This document shows, piece after piece, positions 46,100 through 59,085 of a DNA stretch of 64,000 bases (position 1 is its first letter; every line of letters begins with the position of its first letter). The translations under genes were made by a program, and so were the position numbers. The notes below the pieces were generated by a model. It searched no databases and was not told where the DNA came from. It worked only from the letters and a program-made list of their open reading frames with translations. Source of the stretch: Coenobita brevimanus (taxonomy: Eukaryota; Arthropoda; Malacostraca; Decapoda; Coenobitidae); contig CM064670.1 of assembly GCA_032717465.1 (NCBI GenBank), positions 19,909,186 to 19,973,185 on the forward strand. Direction: 5' to 3'.

Positions 46100-49000
46100 C
46101 AACTGTCTACACCACACTACATGCACTTATCACACCTATTCACTCTAGTAATGGCCGCTGCAATGTTACTATCAAATGAGGTGGTACCTCGGATTGCCAC
46201 CACCGGCAGAGTAGGGCTGGCGGCACAGGGTCCTCTCGGTCGCCATCAAGCAACTGAGCCGGCAGTGACTGTTGCTTTTTCCGGTAATGCTCGTCAGCGA
46301 AGAAGTGAAAGTGTGGCCTTATTTTTCACCAATATCCGCGGCCTCACCAAATTTTTTTTCCTTCAGTCAATATCCTCTTTGGCCCTTTTCCTCACAGAAC
46401 CACAAATCACACCCTCTACTGACATATCCCCATTTTGTTTTTCCGGTTACCATCTCCTTACAAACTTCCGTAACAAGGGCGGCACCTGTTGTTATATCAA
46501 ATCCCAATATGCAGTTGACACTATTTTAAACTTCACTTCATCCAGTTTTGATTACTCATTCTATAAACTAAATTGTCAGAATATTAACAAATATATTTGT
46601 GTAGTTTATCGCTCCCAAAATGCTTCTTCGGAACCCAGTGTATTTGATTCCATATCCACACAGTTGAGTAACCTTAACCTTGCCCTTAGCACCGAAATTA
46701 CCATTTTGGGTGATTTTAAAATACATAATGTTGAATGGTTATTGCATTCTGCCAGGACTGACGACACTGGTCTAGAGTGCGAGCTGCTTGCAGAATCACT
46801 TCTCACCCAGCTGGTGAAGCAACCAAAGAATACCTGATAATCCTGACCATAATGCCCATCTCTTGGATTTATTCTTGATAACTAATCCAGATCAATACAG
46901 GATAGAGGTACTGTCACCACTTGGATCCTGTGACCACAATCTCATCAAAGCCTCATTAGTTAACACCCCCCCCCACACCTCCCCATTCTGAACCTGTCAG
47001 CGTGACCCGATGGCATTTTGATAAGGCAAACTGGGATGGATTTAGAAATTATCTTGCTGACATTCCATGGCAGTCTTTCTTCTCTAGTGATCCCAATTCT
47101 ACCCAGTCCCACATTTGCGACTTATACTAGCTGGTATGAATTTATTCATATCAAGTCAACAGTTCATAAAAGATCGAACTCTCCAAAATGATTTGATGGC
47201 AACTGTGCCAGAGCAACGGCCCAAAAGACATTAGCATATAACTTTTACTTAAAATAAAAAAACATCTGAATCACTCTCTCAATTTAAAATTGCTAGAAAT
47301 CATGCAAAAGCTGTAATAAATCTAGCTAAATCAAATTTTCTTCAAAAACAAGCATCAAAACTACTTAACAACCCTAATGACAATAGAATATTCTGGTCAA
47401 CTCTTAATTCTTTCAATCATAACTTTAACAAGACATCTTCCATTCCCCCACTAAAATCTTCAGATGGCAGCATTACAAATGACCCGTGTGGGAAAGCGGA
47501 TAATTTGCCAGTACATTTGCCAGAAACTCTACCATAGACGATACCAGCCAGAATGTCCCAGTACTAGAACATGAATCTCGAAATTGCCACATTTAAAGTA
47601 CAGACAAGATACGTAAAATCCATCCTAGATAATTTACCTACAAACAAAGCTCCAGGCCCAGATGGAATTCCGCCAATTGTTCTGAAAAAATGTTTCCCTG
47701 AACTTGCCTCTGTTCTAGCTAAATTATTCAGACTATGCATACATGCTTCTTTATTCCCAAATTCATGGAAAGAAGCCAATATCCACCCAATTCCGAAGAA
47801 AGGAAGTTCCTCTGACCCCTCTGATTACAAACCAATAGCTGTCACATCTTCTCTTGGTAAGGTATTTGAAACTCAAATTAATAAGCACATTGTTAAACAT
47901 CTTGAATGCAACAACTTAATTAGTGCTAGAGAATATGGTTTTCGCCACGAAAGATCCACCATTGACATACTCAATCTCCTAACTCATACCATTCATCAAT
48001 CAATTGATCTACATGGAGAAACTCCCGCAGTAGCCCTTGATATTTCTAAAGCTTTCGACAGAGTATGGCACCATTCCCTGCTGTCCAAACTCCCTTGGTA
48101 TGGACTAACGTCTTTTGTTTCTTTGATTTCTTCATATCTTAGTGACAGGAAAGTAATAGTAAAAGTAGATGATGTATATTCCAATTTTCACCCAATTAAC
48201 GCTGGCGTGCCGCAGGGGTCAGTTCTGGCGCCAACCTTATTGCTGGTTCATATCAATGATCTCTTATCTGTCACCCACAATCCCATTCACTTATACGCAG
48301 ATGACTCAACACTACATAGTTCATTCACTTACAAAGTCTAATATCTCTACCTCTCAACTCAGTACAGCCATCTCCAAAAATCAAAACCTATTTACAATCA
48401 GTGAATGGGGACAAAACAACCTTGTCTCATTTAATGCTAGTAAAACTAAATATATTCAATTTACTGATAGACAGACATTGCCAGATTCGTACATTACCTT
48501 CAGTGCTACTAATATTCCTATCTCCAAAAGTATTGAAATTCTTGGCGTCTCACTTAACAATGCCCTCAGCTGGACCTCTCAAGTTAGATCACTTGTTAAA
48601 ACCGCCTCAGAAAAACTCGGATTATTGTACAGAGTCCGTAACTTCTTCACTGATGAGCAGTTAGCTATAATTTATAAGTCATGTACGCTCTCAGCTTGAA
48701 TACTGCTCCCCCTTGTGGAATGGATGTGCAGAGGTTGCATTAAAACAACTAGACAAAATTCAGAACAAAGCTGTATGAATATAAACAACCCTTTCATTAC
48801 AAATAAACTACCCCCCCTACAAGTAAGAAGGAATGTTGCCTCCCTTGCATTATTTTGCAGATATTTTTGTGGCATATGCTCAGACAAAGTTGCGTCCATG
48901 GTGCCACCTCTCCATGCCTTCCCTCGTGCTACAAGGGCATCTGGTAGCGCTCATGACTGGAATGTCACTCAGCCATATTGCAGAACTTCTGCCTATCAGA

Positions 49001-49201
49001 ATTCTTTCATTCCCCGAACTGCATCTCTCAGGAACTCGCTTCCTCAGAGTTGTTTCCCTCCAAATTTCAACCCACAGCTGTTCAAGTCTAACTGTTACAG
49101 ATATTTTATGATCAGAGGACACCAGTAATCTGGTGTATGGATTATTTTTTTTTTATTCATTTGTTTTTCCTTCCTCCGTTCTGTTATTAAAAAAAAAAAA
49201 G
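46100..49201 (+). mobile_element. Jockey-type LINE, near full-length ORF2, decayed
   Basis: The endonuclease starts near 46310 (LFFTNIRGLTK), with ITILGDFKIHN (about 46695) and LSPLGSCDHNLI (about 46915). RT follows: NKAPGPDGIPP (47640), DYKPIAVTSSLGKVFE (47825), ALDISKAFDRVW (48035), INAGVPQGSVLAPTL (48195) and LYADDSTLH (48290). A frameshift near 48335 moves to SEWGQNNLVSFNASKTKYI. The C-terminus ends SFIPRTASLRNSLPQSCF near 49060. An A-run (49189-49200) closes the element. No first ORF was recognised upstream of 46100. Confidence 0.87.
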
Positions 49202-50498
49202 TTGCTTACATATACAATTTTTCACTTACTCTTATTGTTTTTCATGATTACTGTAATATGATGAAAAAATATTATTGCAGCTTCATAAGTTATTTAAAAT
49301 TAATTAAAGTAGCTGTGCCACCGTACGAGAATAATGGGCTGAGTTTAGGGGAGCTTTAGTGCAACTCATTGACTGGCCCTTGAGGGGAAGAAGTAAAGCA
49401 GCTGTGCCTTTGTCTGTATGTATGTGTGTGAACATAGTGGACGGAGCTTGGGAGAATTCCAGTGCCTCCCATTGTCTGGTCATACAGTAAAGGTAACGTC
49501 CCGCTCGGCATTTTTGGCTTACGTACTAACCTTTTTGTTAGCTGAAATGACTAGCAAAGTCGAGTTCTCATTACACTGGCGTGTTTTGTTGACGCACTGC
49601 CGAAACTCGGATAAAGAGAAGGCAAAAAGAATTCATTAAGGATCCTGAAGTGAAAGCAGCTCTGACTGTCCTGTGTTCTGAAATTGATGATGCACGTGAG
49701 GCAGGTGCGGAAGCCAAGAAAAGGACAATGAATAACGAATTTATTATGAAATGATGATGAACAGGCAACAGTGATTTGCCTTCAGATGCCGTCCATAACT
49801 GGTCATTTAAGTGTCCCAACAATGATTTCATAACACCAGAAAATTTTGTGCCGAGTAAGTTATTAATATGCACAAGATTTCCATTTGGTTATGACTTGCA
49901 CTTTCCATTAACATTAATTTATGCTCTAACGAAGTAATTGATTTGCTGCTACAGATCTGCTAGTAAGCCCACTTGAACACTAACCACATCAAAGAACCTC
50001 GGCCTCAAACTGTCATCGATTTTTTTTTTATTTTTTTTTTATTTTTTTTTAGCCCTGTAGTGTTGGCCATTTTGGTCAGGATAGTGGGCGGAGCTTAGGG
50101 GGATGACGTCACAAGTTTGGACGCTTCTCTTATGTTAACAGCTTAGTGGGTTAGGGATAAGGTGACAGTTAGGGAAGGAGGCATGAGGTAGGATGGGGTG
50201 AGAAAGGCATACAGGCAGATGGAGTAATGGAGTTGAGGGAGAATTGATTTGAGAGTACATGTATAGTTCAAATCCAATGCCGGAGACATGGTTATGTTAC
50301 TGGTATCTATAATATATTGACAGCACTCGTACTTTTGTACTTTATGCATTTCTTACCGTAGATTTTTGGGTCATCTAAGTCATGTTGGAAATAGGACACT
50401 GCTTCTGCTGGTGGTGGTGGTGATGATGATAGCTTAATAATGGTGCGCCAATAATTCGGTTCTTCTCCTCCCAACATCAACACCACTATTCCCAACAG
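49202..50498. other. Intron sequence without recognised gene
   Basis: Contains a loosely repeated GTGGGCGGAGCTTAGGGG motif (near 49330, 49437 and 50090) and AT-rich stretches. The end is the acceptor of receptor exon C, with ACCACTATTCCCAACAG at 50482-50498. Confidence 0.5.
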
Positions 50499-50635
50499 AT
50501 GTTCCAAAAGACTTCCAAGGGCATCCTTTCCGAGTGGTGACCAGGCGCTACTTCCCCACAATCGATTACGAGCGAGTAGGGGAGGTGATGGGGGGTATGA
50601 AGAAGGTGGTGGGGCGTGACTCTCTCAACACCCGC

Positions 50636-51184
<549 letters not shown>

Positions 51185-51186
51185 TC

Positions 51187-51788
<602 letters not shown>

Positions 51789-52240
51789 TTACCTCCTGGG
51801 GGTAGGGGGGTTTTCAAGAATACTCCCCCAGTATCCCTGCTTGTCGTAAAAGGCGACTAAAAGGGTTGGCGGAGGGTTAGTGCCCCTCCCCGGAAAACAA
51901 CTAACTAAAAAAACAAACAAGAAGCCTCGGACAAGGACTGACCAAACGTTGACGACCCAGGACCGGACAAAGGACTTGGTAATGAGTACATGGAATGTAA
52001 GAGGAGAGAATGATGAGGTGAAAGAGAGAGATGGTCCAGGTACTTGAGGGTGCGAAAGTGGATATATGTGGAATAACTGAAACAAAATGGAGAGGAGAAA
52101 GTGTGAGAGAATGGGAGTATGGATGGGGTATATGTGCAGGAGTAGGTGAGAATGAGAGGGCAAAGGAAGAAGTATGTATAGTTGTGAGTAAAAGATGGAA
52201 GTAGAGCATAAGACAGTATGGATCGGTTGGGTCAAGGACT

Positions 52241-53140
52241 GTGTGGGTAAAGTTGAAAGTTGGAATACAAATGTGGGCGATTGTGTGTGTGTATGCGCCA
52301 ACGCAAGATCGTGCTAGAAGAGTGAGAGAAGAGTTCTGGACAAATGTGGAAGTGTGCATGGAAAAGTTTGGAAGGAATGAGAGAGTGTTTTTGATTGGTG
52401 ATATGAATGGTAAAGTTGGGAATGTGAAGGTGGATGGAATAGTTGGTGAGTGGGGTGTGCCTGCTGAGATAGATGAGAATGGGAGTGCGTTAGTGGACAT
52501 TTGTGCTGGGAGAGGGTTGGTTATAGCCAATACCCTCTTCAGGCATAAAATGATCCACAGGTATACATGGCGAGTGATGAGAAGGGTGGGTGGTGAACTG
52601 AATGAAAGGAAGGCAATGATTGATTATGTGTGTGTGGAGGAAAGGATGCGAAGATGTGTAAAGGATGCAAGAGTGTATAGAGGTTGGGGGAGTGGACTTT
52701 CTGACCACTACTTGGTGGTGGCCAGAATTAGAATGCAAGTAAGATGGAGGAATAGAAGAAGGGAAAGACGAGAGGAAGGAGTAGTTGCAAGGAGAGTGGA
52801 AAGGTTACAAGAGGATGAGAAAAAGGCAGAGTATAAGAGAGAAGTGGAGGAACGATTGGGCAAATATGAATTGGAGCAGATGGGAGACGTGGAAGGTGTT
52901 TGTAAGATATTTACAGAAGAAATATGTGCAGCATGTGATGTGGTGTGTGGAAGGAAGAGAAGACGGAGGGGGGTGCAAGGAACAGCGTGGTGGACTGAAG
53001 AGGTGAAACAGGCTGTGGCACAAAAGAAGAAAGCATACAATGAATGTATGAGAAATAGGGGCGTGGAAGAAGTTGAGAGGCGGAAGAGAGAGTTATATGT
53101 GGAAAGAAAGAGAGAGGTGAAAAGATTAGTAAGAGAGTAA
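52241..53140 (+). pseudogene. RTE endonuclease and linker ORF
   Basis: 299 codons of the RTE protein, from mid-endonuclease (CVYAPTQ, IGDMNGKVG, IDYVCV, SDHYLVV) into a highly charged K/E/R linker (ERRKRELYVERKREVKRL). A frameshift near 53138 ends it, and the RT continues from 53201. The upstream endonuclease sequence at 51990-52240 is in another frame. Product: part of an APE-type endonuclease that nicks target DNA. Confidence 0.85.
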
Positions 53141-53200
53141 GAAGAGAGTGGTTGAGGAATTTGGAAGGATTTCAGTGTAAAGTAGAGGGACTGTAAGAAA

Positions 53201-54175
53201 ATGTTCTGGAGAGAAGTGAAAAGAGTAGGACAGGGTGGAAGTGAAGTTAGCAGGGGAGTGAAAGATAAAAATGGTAGGTTACTAGTGGAGAAGGGAGAAA
53301 AAGTGAGCAGATGGAGAGAACACTTTAAGGAATTGTTGAACGTAGAGTATGGAAGTAATGCGAGTATAAGTGGCTGGGGAATGGCTGGGAGAAGGAGGGA
53401 GGTGAGAGGACAGGAAGAAATCAGTAGGATAGAAGTTGTGGAAGCAATGAAGAAAGTTAAATCGGGGAAAGCCCCAGGAATTGATGGAGTGTGTGGTGAA
53501 ATGCCGAAGCATGGGGGAGAGATAGTAGTTGAATGGATGTGGAAGATGTGCAGATTGGCCTGGGAGGAAGGTAGAGTCCCAGAGGATTGGACGTCAGGTA
53601 TAATTATTCCCTTGTACAAAGGAAAAGGGGAAAAAGAAGTGTGTGGTAATCATAGGGGCATTTGTCTTCTTAGTATAATAGGAAAAGTGTATGGTAGGAT
53701 ACTTATAGACAAAATTAGAGAAAGAACAGATAAATTAGTTGGAGAAGAACAGGGAGGCTTTAGGATGGGAAGAGGTTGTGTAGATCAGATATTCATTCTT
53801 AGATCTTTAGTGGAAAAGTTTCTAGAGAAGGGAAAGAAGTTGTATGCGGCTTTCATGGATTTGGAGAAAGCATATGACAGGGTGGATAGACAAGGATTGT
53901 GGAAAGTGTTAAGAATATATGGAGTAGATGGGAAGTTGTTGAATGCTGTGAAGAGTTTGTACGATGGTGCGAAGGCTGCAGTGCGTGTGGATGGTGAACT
54001 AAGTGAATTTTTCTCTTTGAAAGTTGGTTTGAAACAGGGATGTGTCATGTCTCCATGGTTGTTCAATCTGTACATGGATGGGGTAATAAAAGAGGTACAA
54101 GGTAGGGTAGTGGATGTTGGAGTGTCCCTGGTGAGAGAGGATAGTGTTTGGGGAGCTGCAAGGCTTGGTGGATGA
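53201..54175 (+). pseudogene. RTE reverse transcriptase ORF lacking the FADD box
   Basis: 324 codons with RT fingers and palm: IIIPLYKGKGEKEVCGNHRG, LLSIIGKVYGRIL, QGGFRMGRGCVDQ, AFMDLEKAYDRVD (first catalytic D) and GLKQGCVMSPWLFN. At SVWGAARLGG the frame leaves the family sequence because about 56 bp with LLFADDTVLL are missing. The remainder (LQGLVDEFERVCKKRNLKVN onward) continues in another frame from 54144 to 54704. Without the second aspartate pair it cannot polymerise. Confidence 0.88.
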
Positions 54176-54925
54176 GTTTGAGAGAGTGTGTAAGAAACGG
54201 AACCTAAAGGTGAATGTAGGGAAGAGTAAAGTGATGGTCTTTGAGAGAGGTGAAGTTAGTGAATGTACAGCGAGGTTGAATGGTGAGGAATTGGAAAATG
54301 TGAGTACGTTTAAGTATTTGGGTAGTGTGATGAGTAAGGATGGAGGTTTGGAGGATGAAGTGCTTGAAAGGGTACAGCAGGGAAGAAAGGTTGCTGGTTC
54401 TTTGAAAGCAGTGATAAGAAACAGGGAAGTGAGCATGGAAGTGAAAAAGTTACTACATGACAGTATTGTGATACCAACTCTAACGTACGGAAGTGAAGCT
54501 TGGACATTGTTGGAAGGACACATGTCAAGAGTGAAAGCAGTGGAAATGAGTTATTTAAGAGGAGCCTGTGGAGTCACATGGAGAGACAGGCTGACGAATG
54601 AGGATGTAAAGGAGCGTTGTGGTGTGGATGTGGATGTGATAGGAAGCGTTATGAGGAACACACTGAGGTGGTTTGGCCATGTGGAGAGGATGGAGGGTGA
54701 ATGACTGACGAAGAGAGTGTATGTGAGTGAGGTGGAGGGGGGAAGAGGGAGGGGGAGGCCGAGGATGAGATGGAGGGATGGGGTGGAGAGGTATATGAGA
54801 CAGGGGGGTGTGAGTTGGGAGCAGGGCAGTGAAATGGCAGGGGACAGAGTGACTTGGAGGCGATTTGTTTGTGGCCACCCCAAACGGGATTGAGGCGTCT
54901 GGCAACAGATAGATAGATAGATATC

Positions 54926-57900
54926 TATTCCCAGACGTCTCAATCCCGTTTGGGGTGGCCACAAACAAATCGCCTCCACGTCGCCCTGTCCCCCGCCATT
55001 TCACTACTCTGCTCCCAACTCACACCCCCCTCTCTCATATACCTCTCCACCCCATCCCTCCATCTCATCGTCGGCCTCTCCCTCCCTCTTCCCCCCTCCA
55101 CCTCACTCACATACACTCTCTTCGTCAGTCTTTCACCCTCCATCCTCCACATGGCCAAACCACCTCAGTGTGTTCCTCATAACGCTTCCTATCACATCCA
55201 CATCCACACCACAATGCTCCTTTATATCCTCATTCGTCAGCCTGTCTCTCCATGTGACTCCACAGACTCCTCATAAATAACTCATTTCAACTGCTCTCAC
55301 TCTTGACTTGTGTCCTTCTAACAACGTCAAGCTTCACTTCCACACGTTAGAGTTGGTATCACAATACCGTCATGTAGAAACATTTTCACTTCCTTTTTTC
55401 TTATCATTTCTTTCAAGGAACCAGCAACCTTTCTTCCCTGCTGTACCCTTTCAAGCACTTCACCCTCCAAACCTCCATCCTTACTCATCACACTACCCAA
55501 GTACTTAAACGTACTCACATTTTCCAATTCCTCACCATCCAACCTCGCTGTACATTCACTGACTTCACCTCTCTCAAAGACCATCACTTTACTCTTCCCT
55601 ACATTCATCTTTAGATTCTGTTTCTTACACACTCTCTCAAATTCATCCACCAAGCCTTTCAGCTTCCCTTCGTCTTCACTCAACAATACATTATCATCTG
55701 CAAACAACAGTACAGGGAGTTTCCAAACACTATCCTCTCTCACCAGGGCCACTCCAACATCCACTACCCTACCTTGTACCTCTTTTATTACCCCATCCAT
55801 GTACAGATTGAACAACCATGGAGACATGACACATCCCTGTTTCAACCCAACCTTCAAAGAGAAAAATTCACTTAGTTCACCATCCACATGCACTGCAACC
55901 TTAGCACCATCATAAATACTCTTCACAGCATTCAACGACTTCCCATCTACTCCATATATTCTTAATACTTTCCACAATCCTTGTCTACCCACCATGTCAT
56001 ATGTCTTCTCCAAATCCATGAAAGCCGCATACAAGTTCTTTCCCTTCTCTAGAAACTTTTCCACTAAAGATCTAAGAATGAATATCTGATCTACACAACC
56101 TCTTCCCTTCCTGAAGCCTCCCTGTTCTTCTCCAACTAATTCCTCTGTTCTTTCTCTAACTCTGTCAATAAGTATCCTACCATATACTTTTCCTATTATA
56201 CTAAGAAGACAAATGCCCCTATGATTACCACACACTTCTTTTTCCCCTTTTCCGTTGTACAAGGGAATAATTATACCTGACGTCCAATCCTCTTGGACTC
56301 TACCTTCCTCCCAGGCCAATCTGCACATCTTCTACATCCATTCTACTACTATTTCTCCCCCATGCTTCAGCATTTCACAACACACTTCATCAATTCCTGG
56401 GGCTTACCCCAATTTAACTTTCTTCATTGCTTCCACTATTTCTATACTACTGATTTCTTTCTGTCCTCTCACCTCCCTCCTCCCAGCCGTTCCCCAGCCA
56501 CTTATACTTGCATTACTTCCATCCTGTATGTTCAACAATTCCTTAAAGTGTTCTCTCCATCTGCTCATTTTTTCTCCCTTCTCCACTAGTAATCTACCAT
56601 TTTTATATTTCACTCCCCTGCTAACTTCACTTCCACTCTGTCTTACTCTTTTCACCTCTTTCCAGAACATTTTCTTACAGTCCCTCCACTTTACACTCAA
56701 ATTTATTCCAAATTCCTCATCCACTCTCTTCTTACTCTCTCTTACTAATCTTTTCACCTCTCTCTTTCTACATATAACTCTCTCTTCCCCCTCTCAACTT
56801 CTTCCACGCCCCTATTTCTCATACATTCATTGTATGCTTTCTTCTTTTGTGCCACAGCCTGTCTCACCTCTTCAGTCCACCACGCTGTTCCTTGCACCCC
56901 CCTCTGTCTTCTCTTCCTCCGACACACCACATCACATGCTGCACATATTTCTTCTGTAAATATCCTGCACACACCTTCCACGTCCCCCATCTGCTCCAAT
57001 TCATATTTGCCCAATCATTCCTCCACTTCTTTCTGCCTTTTTCTCATCCTCTTGGAACCTTTCCACTCTCCTTGCAACTACTCCTTCCTCTCGTCTTTCC
57101 CTTCTTCTATTTCTCCATCTTACTTGGATCCTAATTCTGGCCACCACCAGGTAGTGGTCAGAAAGTCAACTCCCTCAACCTCTAGAAGCTCTTGCATCCA
57201 TTACACATCTTCGCATCCTTTCATCCACACACACATAATCAATCATTGCCTTCCTTTCATTCAGTTCACCACCCACCCTTCTCATCACTCGCCATGTATA
57301 TCTGTGGATTATTTTGTGCTATCACCAACCCCCTCCCAGCACAAATGTCCACTAATGCACTGCCATTCTCATCTATCTCAGCAGGCACACCCCACTCACC
57401 AACTATTCCATCCACCTTCACATTCCCTACTTTACCATTCATATCACCGATCAAAAACACTCTCTCATTCCTTCCAAACTTTTCCATGCACACTTCCACA
57501 TTTGTCCAGAACTCTTCTCTCACTCTGCTAGCACGATCTTGCGTTGGTGCATACACACACACAATCGTCCACATTTGTATTCCAACTTTCACCCTTACCC
57601 ACACAATCTTTGACCCAAGTGATCCATACTGTCTTATGCTCTTTTTCCATCTTTTACTCACAACTATACATACTCCTTCCTTTGCCCTCTCATTCTCATC
57701 TACTCCTGCACGTATACTCCATCCATACTCCCATTCTCTCACACTTTCTCCTCTCCATTTTGTTTCAGTTATTCCACATACATCCACTTTCGCACTCTCA
57801 AGCACTTGAACAATCTCTCTCTCTTTCACCTCATCATTCACTCCTCTTACATTCTTTGTTGCCATTATCAAGTCCTTTGTCCGGTCCTGGGTCGTCATCG

Positions 57901-58056
57901 TTTGGTCAGTTCTTGTCCGAGGCTTCTTGTTTGTCCTTTTAGTTAGTTGTTTTCCGGGGAGGGGCACTAACTCTCCGCCAACCCTTTTAGTCGCCTTTTC
58001 CGACAAGCAGGGATACTGGGGGAGTATTCTTGAAAAACCCCCCTACCCCCAGGGTA
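54926..58056 (-). mobile_element. RTE-type LINE, near full length, right arm of inverted pair
   Basis: This is the mirror image of 51789-54925. Its (TATC)n tail meets the partner's (GATA)n at 54908-54936, and its 5' leader ends at about 58056 before (TA)n. On the minus strand: endonuclease near 57266-57900 (KNVRGVNDE, ITETKWRGE, CVYAPTQDRA, IGDMNGKVG), linker at 56404-57014, and RT at 55327-56328 with QGGFRKGRGCVDQ, MDLEKTYDMV and LLFADDNVLLSEDE. The FADD box is present here, unlike the partner. Frameshifts near 57300, 57010, 56755 and 56330 break the protein, and the C-terminal part after 55330 is in other frames. Confidence 0.92.
55327..56328 (-). pseudogene. RTE reverse transcriptase ORF with intact FADD
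   Basis: 333 codons: MCRLAWEEGRVQEDW, IIIPLYNGKGEKEVCGNHRG, AFMDLEKTYDMV, GLKQGCVMSPWLFNLYMDG, LPVLLFADDNVLLSEDEG and FKYLGSVMSKDGGLEGEVL, ending GIVIPTLTCGSEA. Catalytic aspartates are present, but TYDMV replaces the family AYDRV. The N-terminal GKAPGIDG block just upstream is out of frame. Confidence 0.88.
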
Positions 58057-58057
58057 T

Positions 58058-58060
<3 letters not shown>

Positions 58061-58105
<45 letters not shown>
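58061..58105. repeat. (TA)n microsatellite
   Basis: TA array between the RTE 5' end and a mariner terminus. Confidence 0.95.
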
Positions 58106-58108
<3 letters not shown>

Positions 58109-58410
58109 GGTGATCCAGAAAAACCTCCCACATTTCAAAGTTAAATGAAAAAATAATGATTAAAGATAATCAAAATATTATTTGCACACATGAAACTTCT
58201 TTCAGTACAGTTTTCATTCATCATGTTTTAAAGATGACATCCTCCAAATGGTGGCCGTCATTGTCTATACAAGCTTGGAGGCGATTTCTGAAGGCTGCCA
58301 TGGCTCGACGGGTTATGTCGGGTGGAACAGCAGCTATCTCCTGCTGAATAGCAACCTTAAGGACTTCAAGAGTTTGGGGTGAAAGTGTGTTTGGTGCCCT
58401 TGGCAATATG
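58106..58410 (-). pseudogene. Tc1/mariner-type transposase C-terminus with one terminal repeat
   Basis: CAGGGTGATCCAGAAAAACC at the left edge follows TATA and looks like a mariner terminus. The minus strand encodes LEVLKVAIQQEIAAVPPDIT, then AMAAFRNRLQACIDNDGHHL and ends EDVIFKT. This is the usual C-terminal end of one group of mariner-like transposases (R-x-x-x-CI-x-x-x-G-x-H). The rest is lost, with homology passing at about 58420 into a different mariner on the other strand. Confidence 0.72.
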
Positions 58411-58419
58411 TTGCAAGAT

Positions 58420-59085
58420 GAAAAATTAAAGATCTTGAAGAGGAACGTGTTTGTGTGAAATTCGGTTTCAAATTGAGAAAAACTTTTACAGAGACTCTTC
58501 AAATGTTGCGACAGACTTATGAAGAGAATTTTTTGAAGGCGTACGCAATGTCACACGTGGTTCCAGTGGCTCAAACCAGGAAGAACATCTGCCAAAGACG
58601 ATCCTAAATCTGGACTGCCTTCCACGTCGAGACGATGATTACGTTGAGAAAGTGCGTGCTGTGATCCGTGAAAATCGTCCCCTGACTGTCCACTAAGTTT
58701 ACGAAGAAGCAGACATTTGTAAAAGTTCGTGTCACACGACTTTAACCGAAAAACTGAAGATGCATCGTGCTGCCGCATAATTTGTGCCTCGTGTGCTGAC
58801 AGTTGTGCATAAAGAGAACAGTGTCACAGTCAAGAGTTGTTTGACTGCTCGAATGCTGATGAAAAGTTTCTGAAAAATATCACAACAAGTGATGAAACCT
58901 CGGTGTACGGCTAGGATATCAGAACAAAAAGGCAGTTGCCGTAGTGGGTTGGAACATTGTCACTGCAACAAAAAAAGGAACGTCAGTCACTCAAATATAG
59001 TGATATTTTTCTTCTTATTGGTAAGGCGTCTTTCATCATAAGTTTGTTCCACGTGGTCAGACAGTCAATAAAGCGTTTTACTTTT
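58420..59085 (+). pseudogene. Mariner transposase relic
   Basis: Plus-strand frames, with many stops and shifts, follow the classic mariner order: VKFGFKLRKT-like start (about 58470), MLRQTYEENFLKAY (58504), TSAKDDPKSGLPSTS (58590), KVRAVIRENRPLTVH-like segment (58650), KSSCHTTLTEKLKMHRAAA (58725). DEKFLKNITTSDETSVYG (58858-58911) includes the first catalytic D and corresponds to the ITGDETWVYG signature. HHKFVPRGQTVNKAF lies near 59037-59080. The 3' part is cut off by the Jockey LINE at 59086. Confidence 0.82.

Larger units (their letters stand above)
51789..54925 (+). mobile_element. RTE-type LINE, near full length, left arm of inverted pair
   Basis: The 5' leader begins ACCTCCTGGGGGTAGGGG and includes GGCGGAGGGTTAGTGCCCC. 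The endonuclease has IWNVRG-type start near 51990, CVYAPTQDRA (52290), IGDMNGKVG (52398) and SDHYLVV (52708). RT has GKAPGIDGVCGE (53467), EEQGGFRMGRGCVDQ (53747), MDLEKAYDRVDRQ (53855) and LKQGCVMSPWLFNLYMDG (54029). About 56 bp including the FADD box are deleted at about 54152, so RT is dead. The C-terminus has LRWFGHVERM (54666). It ends GGCGTCTGGCAACAG and (GATA)n at 54908-54923. RTE LINEs encode one endonuclease-RT protein. Confidence 0.93.

Noticed and set aside
49571..49760. Short plus-strand coding-like segment (KAALTVLCSEIDDAREAGAEA)
   Set aside because: Reads smoothly for about 30 codons but has no recognisable family, no clear splice sites and a stop at each side.
52708..53619. 303-residue minus-strand frame rich in S, T, P and F
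   Set aside because: Antisense shadow of the RTE coding sequence; similar shadows occur opposite every LINE copy.
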